From positions 1 to 23,565 of the forward strand of contig JAGVMY010000128.1 in the NCBI GenBank assembly GCA_020053565.1: a DNA stretch of 23,565 bases, written 5' to 3'. Within the stretch, counting starts at the first letter, position 1. Each line of letters begins with the position of its first letter. This DNA is from Thermodesulfovibrionales bacterium (GTDB lineage Bacteria > Nitrospirota > Thermodesulfovibrionia > Thermodesulfovibrionales > SM23-35). The translations under genes and the position numbers were made by a program. The notes beneath the pieces were generated by a model that saw only the letters and a program-made list of their open reading frames with translations, had not been told where the DNA came from and searched no databases. This document shows positions 1 through 7,634 of this stretch, in pieces.

Positions 1-882
1 ATACCCGTTATCGCAGGTTTTCAGGGTGTCACAGAGACTTCTGAAATTACTACCCTTGGCCGTGGCGGTTCTGACCTCACAGCAGTAGCTGTTGCAGCAG
101 CACTGAACGCAAATCTGTGTGAAATTTATACTGATGTTGATGGCGTTTATACAACAGACCCGGGTATTGTACCTGATGCGAGGAAGCTTGACAAAATCTC
201 TTATGAAGAGATGCTCGAACTTGCAAGCCTCGGTGCAAAGGTACTCCAGACAAGGTCTGTTGAATTTGCGAAAAAATATGACGTTCCAGTTTCAGTGAGG
301 TCGAGTTTTAATGATAATCCTGGTACACTTGTGATGAAGGAGGATAAGGAAATGGAACAAGTTGCTGTGTCAGGCGTTGCCTATGATAAGAATCAGGCAA
401 AAATAACAGTAATCGCAGTCCATGACAGGCCAGGTGTTGCAGCAAAACTTTTTAATGCAATTGCTGATGCGAACATTGTTGTTGATATGATTGTTCAGAA
501 TGTAAGTAGTGATGGAAAGGCTACTGATATATCTTTCACCGTCCCTAAGACAGACAGCAAAAAGGCATTTAAGATTACCGAGGGGATTGCTGCTGAACTC
601 GGCTCCAAAGGTGTATATCTCAGGGAAGATATCGCAAAGGTCTCAATTGTTGGTGTTGGCATGAGGACTCACTCAGGTGTTGCGGCAAAGATGTTTGAAA
701 CACTCGCAAAGCATGGCATAAACATCATAATGATAAGTACCTCTGAGATAAAGGTTTCCTGCATTATTAATGCAAAATTTACAGAGCTTGCTGTTAGAGT
801 ATTACATGATTCTTTTGAGATGGGAGAAGGCAAAAAAGAAAAGGTAAAACCGAAGCGTAAAATTACCTTGAAGAAAAATTAA
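1..882 (+). CDS. lysC: aspartate kinase, C-terminal part (5' end outside window)
   Basis: Aspartate kinase phosphorylates L-aspartate, the first step towards lysine, threonine, methionine and isoleucine. The reading frame is open from base 1 and gives 293 residues. The kinase part carries the GRGGSDLTA motif (residues about 20-28) and the conserved block VDGVYTTDP. Two ACT-type regulatory repeats follow (roughly residues 130-200 and 210-275, including VGVGMRTHSGVA), as expected for a feedback-inhibited enzyme. Full-length LysC is about 405-410 residues, so roughly 115 N-terminal residues are missing to the left. The last 20 residues are unusually rich in lysine, ending ITLKKN. cimA follows after 25 bases on the same strand, so the two probably form an amino-acid operon. 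An internal ATG at 211 is not the true start, because the kinase motifs lie upstream of it. Confidence 0.96.
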   Translation: MPVIAGFQGVTETSEITTLGRGGSDLTAVAVAAALNANLCEIYTDVDGVYTTDPGIVPDARKLDKISYEEMLELASLGAKVLQTRSVEFAKKYDVPVSVRSSFNDNPGTLVMKEDKEMEQVAVSGVAYDKNQAKITVIAVHDRPGVAAKLFNAIADANIVVDMIVQNVSSDGKATDISFTVPKTDSKKAFKITEGIAAELGSKGVYLREDIAKVSIVGVGMRTHSGVAAKMFETLAKHGINIIMISTSEIKVSCIINAKFTELAVRVLHDSFEMGEGKKEKVKPKRKITLKKN

Positions 883-907
883 TCTGAGATCAGAATAAAA
901 TATAACT

Positions 908-2476
908 ATGCGACAAATTGAAATATATGATACCACATTGAGAGATGGAGCCCAGACAGAAGAGATCGCATTTTCTGTTGAGGATAAACTCCGTATCACA
1001 GCAAAGCTTGATGAGCTTGGGGTACATTATATTGAAGGGGGCTGGCCCGGCGCTAATCCAAAGGATATTGACTATTTTAAAAAAGTAAGGGCTCTGAAAC
1101 TAAAAAAATCAAAGATTGTTGCATTCGGGAGCACTCACAGGCCAAAACACAAGGTTCATGAAGATACGCTGATAAAGGCACTCCTCGATTCAAAGGCAAA
1201 GATTATCACTATATATGGAAAAACCTGGGACTTTCATGTGAAAGAGGCATTAAAGATACCGCTCGATGAGAATCTCGATATCATACATAACTCGGTCGCT
1301 TTTCTTAAGAAACACGTTGAAAAGGTTATCTTTGATGCAGAACATTTTTTTGATGGGTATAAGAGTAATCCCAAATTTGCAATAAAATGCCTTCTCGCTG
1401 CGGAGTCTGCAGGTGCAGATTGTATTGTGTTATGTGATACAAACGGAGGATCACTTCCTAATGAGGTAAAAAACATTGTGAGCAGCGTGGGAAAAAATAT
1501 CCGTAAACCTCTTGGTATCCATGCACATAATGATTCGGATTGTGCTGTTGCAAACTCAGTAGTTGCAATCGAAAATGGCGCATCACAGGTCCAGGGTACA
1601 ATTAATGGTCTTGGCGAGAGATGTGGCAATGCAAACCTGTGCTCGGTGATTCCAAATCTTCAGATAAAGCGCGGATTGAGCTGCATCAGTGCTGAACAAC
1701 TCCGAAGGCTGAGGGATGTATCACGGTTTGTGAATGAGATAGCAAATCTGAGGCATTTTAAGAGACAGCCCTTTGTTGGAGACAGTGCCTTTGCGCATAA
1801 AGCCGGCATGCATGTAAGCGCAGTGAGAAAAAAACCTGAAACTTATGAACACCTAAGACCCGAACTTGTGGGGAATTCACAGAGGGTCTTAATATCAGAC
1901 CTTGCGGGGAAGAGCACTATATTAAGAAAGGCAGAAGAATTCGGAATCCGGCTTGACCCTGATTCTCCTCAGTTACAGGATATAGTCACTACTCTAAAGA
2001 ATCTTGAGAATGAAGGATTTCAGTTTGAAGCTGCAGAGGCATCGTTTGAGCTCCTGATGAAGAAGTCCCTTGGCCTTCATAAGAGGTTCTTTGACCTGAT
2101 AGGGTTCAGGGTTATCGTTGAGAAAAGAGAAGGTGACAAAGAACCCATCAACGAGGTCACCATAATGGTGAAGGTAAGTGGTCACACCGAACATACTGCA
2201 GCAACTGGAAATGGACCTGTGAATGCAATAGACAATGCACTGAGAAAAGCGCTCGATAAATTCTATCCCGAGCTTAAAAATGTAAAGCTCCACGACTATA
2301 AAGTCCGCGTTCTTACAGCAGGTGTGGGCACCGCTGCAAAGGTGAGAGTGCTTATTGAATCTGGTGATGAAACAAAGCGTTGGGGTACTGTAGGAGTATC
2401 AGAAAATATCATCGAGGCATCCTATCAGGCACTTGTCGACAGTATAGAATACAAACTGCTTAAAGATGGGCGATAG
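908..2476 (+). CDS. cimA: (R)-citramalate synthase
   Basis: CimA condenses pyruvate with acetyl-CoA to (R)-citramalate, the threonine-independent entry to isoleucine synthesis. The 522-residue protein opens with IEIYDTTLRDGAQ, the signature of the DRE-TIM isopropylmalate/homocitrate synthase superfamily. It carries the metal-binding block GIHAHNDSDCAVANS and the glycine-rich block GLGERCGNANL. Length and the regulatory C-terminal (LeuA dimer) domain, which ends with TAAKVRVLIES and WGTVGVSENIIEAS, fit the long citramalate synthase subfamily better than LeuA or NifV. The ATG is chosen because the family motif starts 6 residues later; no strong ribosome-binding site is visible before it. It sits 25 bases after lysC, a pairing that makes sense because isoleucine synthesis draws on both. 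The alternative would be another member of the 2-isopropylmalate synthase family. Confidence 0.94.
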   Translation: MRQIEIYDTTLRDGAQTEEIAFSVEDKLRITAKLDELGVHYIEGGWPGANPKDIDYFKKVRALKLKKSKIVAFGSTHRPKHKVHEDTLIKALLDSKAKIITIYGKTWDFHVKEALKIPLDENLDIIHNSVAFLKKHVEKVIFDAEHFFDGYKSNPKFAIKCLLAAESAGADCIVLCDTNGGSLPNEVKNIVSSVGKNIRKPLGIHAHNDSDCAVANSVVAIENGASQVQGTINGLGERCGNANLCSVIPNLQIKRGLSCISAEQLRRLRDVSRFVNEIANLRHFKRQPFVGDSAFAHKAGMHVSAVRKKPETYEHLRPELVGNSQRVLISDLAGKSTILRKAEEFGIRLDPDSPQLQDIVTTLKNLENEGFQFEAAEASFELLMKKSLGLHKRFFDLIGFRVIVEKREGDKEPINEVTIMVKVSGHTEHTAATGNGPVNAIDNALRKALDKFYPELKNVKLHDYKVRVLTAGVGTAAKVRVLIESGDETKRWGTVGVSENIIEASYQALVDSIEYKLLKDGR

Positions 2477-2479
2477 TCG

Positions 2480-2497
2480 TCCCAACGTATGTCGGGA
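2480..2497. terminator. hairpin just after cimA
   Basis: Arms TCCCAAC and GTCGGGA flank a GTAT loop three bases after the cimA stop. Read as plus-strand RNA there is one A-C mismatch; read as minus-strand RNA the same position becomes a G-U pair, so the stem is fully paired. No T-run follows on either side, so it is at best a Rho-assisted or weak terminator, possibly for the minus-strand small frame at 2509-2673. Confidence 0.35.
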
Positions 2498-2508
2498 TCA
2501 TCTCCACT

Positions 2509-2673
2509 CTACCCTACGGGCCGTAGACGAGCCGTAAGCCATTGAAAATCAACCACTTGCATATCACTAAAACTCTCCATCAATTGCTCACCACATCCAG
2601 CACTCCAAACTCCCTTGATCCTTGAGTTCTCTCGACCTCTCCACCCAAGGTATTCTATTATTCTTTTCGGCAT
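2509..2673 (-). CDS. possible small hypothetical protein (54 aa)
   Basis: A minus-strand frame opens with ATG at 2671-2673 and ends with TAG at 2509-2511. The product starts MPKRIIEYLGWRGRENS and is basic, with five Trp/Tyr residues and one cysteine. I do not recognise a family. There is no ribosome-binding site at the correct distance: a GGAG lies too far upstream. It lies on the same strand as, and 85 bases downstream of, the WxPGxW repeat gene, so it may belong to that transcription unit. Its 3' end contains a 13-base near-palindrome (CTACGG, one base, CCGTAG at 2514-2526), and a stem-loop follows its stop. It may be a chance frame. Confidence 0.3.
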   Translation of the reverse strand: MPKRIIEYLGWRGRENSRIKGVWSAGCGEQLMESFSDMQVVDFQWLTARLRPVG

Positions 2674-2758
2674 ATTGAACAGAATACTGTAGTGTTTATT
2701 GCTCCTTTCTCTATAATTTTTTATACTGCTTTATCTCTATGCGCACCTCGCGGAAAAT

Positions 2759-3076
2759 TTATCTCCAATGACCTGGTACCCAGTTTCCACCTCGTCCACG
2801 ATGGCCAGGCGCCCAGTTTTTCCCTGGAGGCGGTTTTCCGTCCCAGTAACCAGGAATCCATTTATCACTTTGCCAGTAGCCTGGAATCCATTTCACATCC
2901 GGGCCTGGTGATGGAACTGCTTTCCAATGGCCAGGAACCCATCTCTTTGCTCCCCAATGTCCGGGAACCCATTCAGACCCAGGTGGCGGAGGTGTCGGGT
3001 CCGGTACCCATTTACTATCCCTCCAGAAATAAGGGCCATCTCCTGGTGGGGCGTTACTCAGAAGTTTATAACCATT
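2759..3076 (-). CDS. WxPGxW repeat protein, start unresolved (possibly 5'-broken gene)
   Basis: The minus-strand frame between stop codons at 3077-3079 and 2759-2761 encodes 105 residues containing tryptophan-rich repeats: EWVPGHW, RWVPGHW, KWIPGYW, KWIPGYW, NWAPGHR and NWVPGHW, separated by proline- and glycine-rich spacers such as DPTPPPPGS. This matches the pattern of WxxGxW repeat proteins (often secreted or envelope proteins of unknown function). Codon-level conservation of six repeats makes coding on this strand convincing. There is no ATG, GTG or TTG before the first repeats; only a CTG (residue 6) is available. Upstream, in other frames, short starts such as one beginning MKSKIFIDQL run into stops. 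The 5' end, expected to carry a signal peptide, is therefore missing, frameshifted or uses a rare start. The plus-strand open frame 2692-3114 is the antisense shadow of these repeats. Confidence 0.62.
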   Translation of the reverse strand, partial: NGYKLLSNAPPGDGPYFWRDSKWVPDPTPPPPGSEWVPGHWGAKRWVPGHWKAVPSPGPDVKWIPGYWQSDKWIPGYWDGKPPPGKNWAPGHRGRGGNWVPGHWR

Positions 3077-3208
3077 TTAACTTCTATGTCTTTATAGTGA
3101 GGAGCTATAATTGATCAATGAAAATTTTGCTTTTCATTAAGTATGTTCCTGTTATGATTATGATAGAATAAGAACAATTTAAATTTTATTATGTGATGCT
3201 GAATCTTT

Positions 3209-3241
3209 GTGTTGACAGTATGTCAACACTATTGATATGCA
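3209..3241 (+). promoter_or_regulatory. perfect 21-bp inverted repeat overlapping a promoter -35 box
   Basis: Arms GTGTTGACA (3209-3217) and TGTCAACAC (3221-3229) are perfect reverse complements around GTA. The left arm contains a consensus -35 box, TTGACA (3212-3217). An 18-base spacer leads to TATGCA (3236-3241), a plausible but weak -10. A dimeric regulator bound here would block RNA polymerase, so this looks like an operator for the downstream RACo-like gene. The remaining 130 bases back to the WxPGxW gene hold no other feature that I can support. Confidence 0.6.
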
Positions 3242-3257
3242 TCTGATATGGAATAAA

Positions 3258-5147
3258 ATGGACATTACATTAGTCACAGGAAAGACCCTCACTATCCCCG
3301 AAGGAGAAAATCTATTACACGCATTAAAAAGGCACGGTACATATCTTGTTTCTTCTTGTGGTGGGAAAGGCATATGCGGTAAATGTCGTGTCAGACTTGT
3401 TGGGGGAAATGCAAGAATTGAATCTTCGGGAACACTTCAGCCGGGTGAGATAGATGCAGGTATTGTGCTCGCATGCCAGACCTTCCCAGAAAAAGACATC
3501 CTCATAGATATACCCGAGGAATCAAAACTTGTCGTAGGAGAAAAAATAGCACTATCAAGATCAGGAGAACTTATTGAACTTCTAAAATCATATAATGTTG
3601 AAATACAACCAATCGTGAAACACATTACATTGAATTTGCCCCCTCCTACCATTGATAACAACATAAGCGACCTCGAAAGGCTTAAAAGGGCATTATTAGA
3701 GGAAAAAGATATTATAGGAATAAGATTCCCTAACGAGTTTGTCTCATCTATTTCAAAAATACTCAGAGATGCTGAGTGGAATATAGCCCTTAGATATGCA
3801 GATGGCCATGATGCTATTTCCATCTCACCTGCTTCTATGGACGTGGACAAATATGGAATTGCGATAGATATCGGGACAACCACGGTTGTTGTCTATCTCG
3901 TCAATCTTAAAGATGGACAGCTTATAGATGTAGGCTCAACATATAATTCCCAGATACGATATGGAGACGATGTGATCACGCGCATCATTTATGCCATAGA
4001 AAGTAAGGGTCTTGGTGAACTCAGGGATTCTATTGTTTCTGATATAAATAATCTTTTAGTTCCTATAGTGGAAAGACACACCATAAACAGAGAAGACATT
4101 GAATCAGCGGTGATCGCAGGAAATACCACTATGTCCCATATATTCTGGGGAATCAACCCTGCCTCTATCAGAGAGGAACCATATATTCCCGCAGTGACCT
4201 TATTCCCGCGATGGAAGGCAGAGGCTGCGAAGCTTGAGATAAATCCCAAATCTCTCATTTATACAGTGCCCTGTGTTGCGAGCTATGTTGGTGGTGACAT
4301 TGTTGCAGGTGTTCTTGCATCAAAAATGCACAGAAAAAGCGAGGTTGCTCTTTTTATGGATATAGGCACAAACGGAGAGATTGTCATAGGAAATAATGAA
4401 TGGCTTGTCGCTGCTGCATGCTCTGCAGGCCCATGTTTTGAAGGAAGTGGTATACGACACGGCATGAGGGCAACAGAAGGTGCAATAGAATCTATAAAGA
4501 TAGATCCAAAAACATCTGAGCCTGTATGTAAAGTCATCGGAGATGGAGAACCTTTAGGTGTTTGCGGATCAGGAATGATAGACGCTATCTCTGAGATGTT
4601 TCTTACAGGGATAATAGACAGGAAAGGCAAGTTTGTGAGAAGCACCAGGACTGGAAGGATAAAAGACGGAATAGGCGGCCCTGAGTTTCTGATCTACAAA
4701 AAAGACGGGAGGGAAATTGTTCTTACAGAAGTTGATATTGAGAATATTCTCAGGGCAAAGGCTGCAATATATGCGGCGGTGTCCCTCCTTTTAAAAGAGG
4801 TCGGTTTTACCCTGGACACAATTGAGAGGGTTTACATTGCAGGAGGATTTGGTAATTATCTCGATATTGACAAAGCGATCATCTTAGGAATGCTCCCTGA
4901 GTTACCTAAAGACAAATTTACGATTCTCGGGAACGCCTCAATTACAGGTGCATACTTATGTCTTCTTTCTAAGGATCTCCGAAGAGAGGCAGGAGTTATT
5001 GCGTCAAAGATGACCTATATAGAACTTTCCGTATCCAGAGGCTTTATGGATGAATATATGTCTGCGCTCTTTCTGCCGCACACTCATTTAAGGCTTTTCC
5101 CGAGAGTAAAACAATTAATAGCAAGAAGTAAAAACCTGGGAAAATAG
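3258..5147 (+). CDS. RACo-like ferredoxin/ASKHA corrinoid-activating protein
   Basis: Proteins of this family (N-terminal 2Fe-2S domain plus an ASKHA ATPase domain, also called DUF4445) use ATP to reduce the cobalt of corrinoid proteins back to Co(I), for example the corrinoid Fe-S protein of the Wood-Ljungdahl pathway or methyltransferase systems. Numbered from the ATG at 3258 (629 residues), the ferredoxin cysteines are C34, C40, C43 and C73, in SCGGKGICGKC and LACQ. The ASKHA part shows the phosphate motifs AIDIGTTTVV and FMDIGTNGE and the adenosine-side block YIAGGFGNYLDID. The in-frame ATG at 3237 would add 7 residues but sits inside the proposed -10 box, while the one at 3258 has a GGA stretch upstream, so I prefer 3258. 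It stands alone; the corrinoid partner is not in this window, so the exact substrate is unknown. Confidence 0.87.
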   Translation: MDITLVTGKTLTIPEGENLLHALKRHGTYLVSSCGGKGICGKCRVRLVGGNARIESSGTLQPGEIDAGIVLACQTFPEKDILIDIPEESKLVVGEKIALSRSGELIELLKSYNVEIQPIVKHITLNLPPPTIDNNISDLERLKRALLEEKDIIGIRFPNEFVSSISKILRDAEWNIALRYADGHDAISISPASMDVDKYGIAIDIGTTTVVVYLVNLKDGQLIDVGSTYNSQIRYGDDVITRIIYAIESKGLGELRDSIVSDINNLLVPIVERHTINREDIESAVIAGNTTMSHIFWGINPASIREEPYIPAVTLFPRWKAEAAKLEINPKSLIYTVPCVASYVGGDIVAGVLASKMHRKSEVALFMDIGTNGEIVIGNNEWLVAAACSAGPCFEGSGIRHGMRATEGAIESIKIDPKTSEPVCKVIGDGEPLGVCGSGMIDAISEMFLTGIIDRKGKFVRSTRTGRIKDGIGGPEFLIYKKDGREIVLTEVDIENILRAKAAIYAAVSLLLKEVGFTLDTIERVYIAGGFGNYLDIDKAIILGMLPELPKDKFTILGNASITGAYLCLLSKDLRREAGVIASKMTYIELSVSRGFMDEYMSALFLPHTHLRLFPRVKQLIARSKNLGK

Positions 5148-5153
5148 GAACTA

Positions 5154-5195
5154 TTCATTCTTCATTTCTCACTTCTCATCTCCCGTTTCTCACTT
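5154..5195. repeat. degenerate heptanucleotide tandem repeat array
   Basis: The gap between the two convergent genes is filled by six heptads in register: TTCATTC, TTCATTT, CTCACTT, CTCATCT, CCCGTTT and CTCACTT. The pattern resembles the ACTCATT-type heptads inside hemC (12397-12424 read on the minus strand). No coding or terminator hairpin is seen in this stretch. Confidence 0.6.
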
Positions 5196-5196
5196 T

Positions 5197-5535
5197 CTAA
5201 TGTGCCGGCCCTGAAGAGAGCAGTCTTTCTACTTCTTTCTTTATTACTGATGCTGCGATGCCACCATGTATTTTGAGCACCCCGTTTATTAACACTACCG
5301 GGGTGGTTATCGCCCCAAGACTTAAAAGTTCTCTTATATCATCAAAATCTTCTTCACCGTCCATGAACAGGTCAATATATTCTACAAATACAACAGATGG
5401 ATAAAAATAATTCAGTTCTTTTCTGAGATTCTCTGCATATGCCCTGTTTGTTATGGGGCTTTCGAACTCCTCACCATCGAGAAGAATATTTTCCATTGGA
5501 TTGTCCAGTATCTGTACATGAACTCTTTGAAGCAT
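5197..5535 (-). CDS. thioredoxin-fold protein without cysteines
   Basis: This is a 112-residue small alpha/beta protein. The C-terminal half, GAITTPVVLINGVLKIHGG followed by a helix KKEVERLL, is typical of the cis-proline loop, strand and last helix of thioredoxin-like proteins. The protein has no cysteine at all, so it cannot act as a dithiol reductase in the normal way; the segment DGEEFESPITNRAYAENLRK takes the place where a CxxC helix would be expected. It is rich in acidic residues in the middle. The ATG at 5533-5535 directly follows the panC stop codon (5536-5538), with AAGGAA inside the end of panC as ribosome-binding site, so the two are cotranslated. It ends the mltG-ispG-panC run. 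Its function is unknown; the family call rests on pattern only. Confidence 0.72.
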   Translation of the reverse strand: MLQRVHVQILDNPMENILLDGEEFESPITNRAYAENLRKELNYFYPSVVFVEYIDLFMDGEEDFDDIRELLSLGAITTPVVLINGVLKIHGGIAASVIKKEVERLLSSGPAH

Positions 5536-6447
5536 TTATATTTCCTTCTTTTGAGAAACGTTATTTTTGATATTTCTTGAATTCAGCTCAGGGTTTTCTC
5601 TGCTTTCTATCAGCATAGTATCGATGAGCCTTGTTTCTCCGATCCTCACTGCCACTGCAAGCAGTATATTCCTTTTTATCTCAGAAAGCTCATCAAATGT
5701 TTCTGGTTCATACACTCCTGCATAATCAATCGATGAGACCGCAGGTTCTTTCAGGAGTCGCTCATGCATTAACTCTTTAATATACTGAGCATTGATTATA
5801 CCAGATTTTATGAGCTCAGAGGCTTCAGTAAGACATCTGTATATGACTGGAGCTGCTTCCCTTTGTACTCTATCAAGGTATGCGTTTCTTGAACTCATTG
5901 CAAGACCATCCTGTTCTCGTACTGTTGGACACCCAACTATATCAATATCCATGTTAAGGTCTTTTACAAGTTTCCTGATAATCACATATTGCTGGAAATC
6001 CTTTAAACCAAAATATGCCCTTGTTGGTCTTGCAATATTCAAAAGTTTTGTGACCACTGTTGCTACTCCTCTGAAATGGCCTGGCCTGAAGGCGCCACAG
6101 AGCTTTTCAGAAATCTTATCTACTTCTACGCAGGTCAAAAAACCATCTGGATATAGAGAGGATATTTCAGGCATGAAAATGATATCCACCTCTTCTTTTT
6201 TTAGCTTTTCTGTATCACCTTCACTATCCCTTGGATACTTTTCAAAGTCTTCTGAAGGTCCGAACTGGATCGGATTCACGAAGATACTTACTACTGCAAC
6301 ATCATTCTCATATTTCGCCCTTCTGACCAGACTGAGATGACCTTCATGAAGGGCACCCATTGTGGGCATAAATCCTATAGCCTGCCCTGTCATACGGAAT
6401 TTCATGGATGTATCATGCATGATACGTGGTACTCGTATTATCTCCAT
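5536..6447 (-). CDS. panC: pantothenate synthetase
   Basis: PanC joins pantoate and beta-alanine using ATP to make pantothenate, the precursor of coenzyme A, in the cytoplasm. The 303-residue protein has the nucleotidyltransferase motifs PTMGALHEGHLSL (HxGH type, residues about 28-40) and MSSRN (KMSKS-like). It also carries the conserved blocks FVNPIQFGPSEDFEKYPR and YFGLKDFQQ. The last about 20 residues (after RLIDTMLIES) form a polar tail absent from most PanC proteins. The start is supported by AGAGG five to six bases upstream and by the promoter at 6513-6547. It is followed without any gap by the cysteine-free thioredoxin-like gene. Confidence 0.96.
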   Translation of the reverse strand: MEIIRVPRIMHDTSMKFRMTGQAIGFMPTMGALHEGHLSLVRRAKYENDVAVVSIFVNPIQFGPSEDFEKYPRDSEGDTEKLKKEEVDIIFMPEISSLYPDGFLTCVEVDKISEKLCGAFRPGHFRGVATVVTKLLNIARPTRAYFGLKDFQQYVIIRKLVKDLNMDIDIVGCPTVREQDGLAMSSRNAYLDRVQREAAPVIYRCLTEASELIKSGIINAQYIKELMHERLLKEPAVSSIDYAGVYEPETFDELSEIKRNILLAVAVRIGETRLIDTMLIESRENPELNSRNIKNNVSQKKEI

Positions 6448-6512
6448 ACTAACCTCTTTGAATTATCAGACCTTTTAAGATTTTACACTCTACTCAGGCA
6501 AGCAAACCCCTC

Positions 6513-6547
6513 ACTATAAATTATCTAAAGAGAGATAACTTTGTCAA
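6513..6547 (-). promoter_or_regulatory. sigma70-type promoter of panC, with inverted repeat in the spacer
   Basis: Reading the minus strand, TTGACA (plus 6542-6547) and GATAAT (plus 6520-6525) are separated by 16 bases. This matches consensus at 11 of 12 positions and predicts a leader of about 65 bases. Between and overlapping the boxes lies the inverted repeat TTATCT, six bases, AGATAA, which could be an operator. The promoter means panC can be transcribed independently of mltG-ispG. Confidence 0.65.
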
Positions 6548-6572
6548 ACACTGACGTATGATCAATAAATGA

Positions 6573-7634
6573 TTACTCCTCTATCTCTTTAAGAAGTGCA
6601 TCAAGAAGCTCACGCTCTTTTATTTGCCTCACTACCTTACCTTTTTTAAAAAGAATTCCTCTGCCTTTTCCACCGGCTATTCCGAAATCAGCTTCTCTTG
6701 CCTCTCCGGGCCCATTGACAACACACCCCATAACTGCAACCTTTATTGGTTTATCAATGTTCCTGAGTCTTGATTCAACCTCTGTTGCGAGTCTCCTTAG
6801 ATCAATCCTGCACCTTCCGCATGTGGGACAGGATATGATATCAACGCCTTTCTTTCTCAGTCCAAGTGATTTAAGTATCTCATAGGCAACACGCACCTCT
6901 TCTTCTGGCTCAGCAGTAAGAGATACTCGTATGGTGTCTCCTATCCCTTCTGAAAGTAATATTCCAAGTCCAACAGAGCTCTTTATTGTCCCTGTGAATT
7001 GAGGACCAGCCTCTGATATTCCTATATGGAGCGGATAGTCGCATCTTTCCGAAAATAACCTGTATGCTTCAACTGTCTTCATCACCCCTGATGCTTTCAG
7101 AGATACCTTAACATTTGTAAAATTCATTCCTTCGAGTACATGTATCTGTCTTTCTGCACTCTCAACAAGGGCCTCTGGTTTTGAACCACCATATTTTTTA
7201 AATAATTCTCTCTCGAGGGAACCTGCATTTACTCCGACTCGTATAGGAATCCCTTTTTCTTGTGCAGCAGTGACAACCTCCTTTACTTTCCACTTCGCAC
7301 CTATATTCCCCGGGTTTATCCTCAGACCATCACTACCTTGTTCTATTGATTTAAGGGCGAGCCTCCAGTCAAAGTGAATGTCAGCTATCAAAGGTATATG
7401 TACAGATTTCTTAATCTTTCCAAGAGCCTTTGCTGCATCTGTATCAGGCACTGCAAGCCTTACGATTTCACATCCTTCAGCCTCGAGTGAGCTAATCTGA
7501 TTTATGGTTGACTTTACATTTCTCGTATCTGTCTTGGTCATGGACTGTACAACAATTGGATTTCCTCCACCAACAGGCACATGACCTACATAAATTGTCC
7601 TTGTTCTTTTTCTCTCACTTTTATAAGTTTTCAT
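6573..7634 (-). CDS. ispG: 4-hydroxy-3-methylbut-2-enyl diphosphate synthase (flavodoxin/ferredoxin)
   Basis: IspG (GcpE) is the 4Fe-4S enzyme of the MEP isoprenoid pathway that converts MEcPP to HMBPP. The 353-residue protein has the TIM-barrel N-terminus with VQSMTKTDTRN and the block RINPGNIG. Its cluster ligands lie in CPTCGRC and in GCVVNGPGEA. The length matches the bacterial two-domain form without the plant insert. The ATG at 7632-7634 overlaps the end of mltG by 14 bases, and an AAGGAAAG sits just upstream within mltG, so the two are coupled. The presence of IspG shows that this organism uses the MEP route. No terminator is seen after it; the panC promoter lies in the 125-base gap that follows. 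Confidence 0.97.
   Translation of the reverse strand: MKTYKSERKRTRTIYVGHVPVGGGNPIVVQSMTKTDTRNVKSTINQISSLEAEGCEIVRLAVPDTDAAKALGKIKKSVHIPLIADIHFDWRLALKSIEQGSDGLRINPGNIGAKWKVKEVVTAAQEKGIPIRVGVNAGSLERELFKKYGGSKPEALVESAERQIHVLEGMNFTNVKVSLKASGVMKTVEAYRLFSERCDYPLHIGISEAGPQFTGTIKSSVGLGILLSEGIGDTIRVSLTAEPEEEVRVAYEILKSLGLRKKGVDIISCPTCGRCRIDLRRLATEVESRLRNIDKPIKVAVMGCVVNGPGEAREADFGIAGGKGRGILFKKGKVVRQIKERELLDALLKEIEE

Noticed and set aside
2514..2526. CTACGG-G-CCGTAG near-palindrome as an attachment or integration site
   Set aside because: There is no integrase, second copy or tRNA nearby to support recombination; noted only as an unexplained palindrome.
2692..3114. 140-codon plus-strand open frame
   Set aside because: Its residues mirror the antisense of WxPGxW repeats on the minus strand; it has no ribosome-binding site and no recognisable domain.
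3437..3883. Long minus-strand frames inside the RACo-like gene and other genes
   Set aside because: They lie opposite well-supported coding genes, lack family motifs and are expected antisense shadows.
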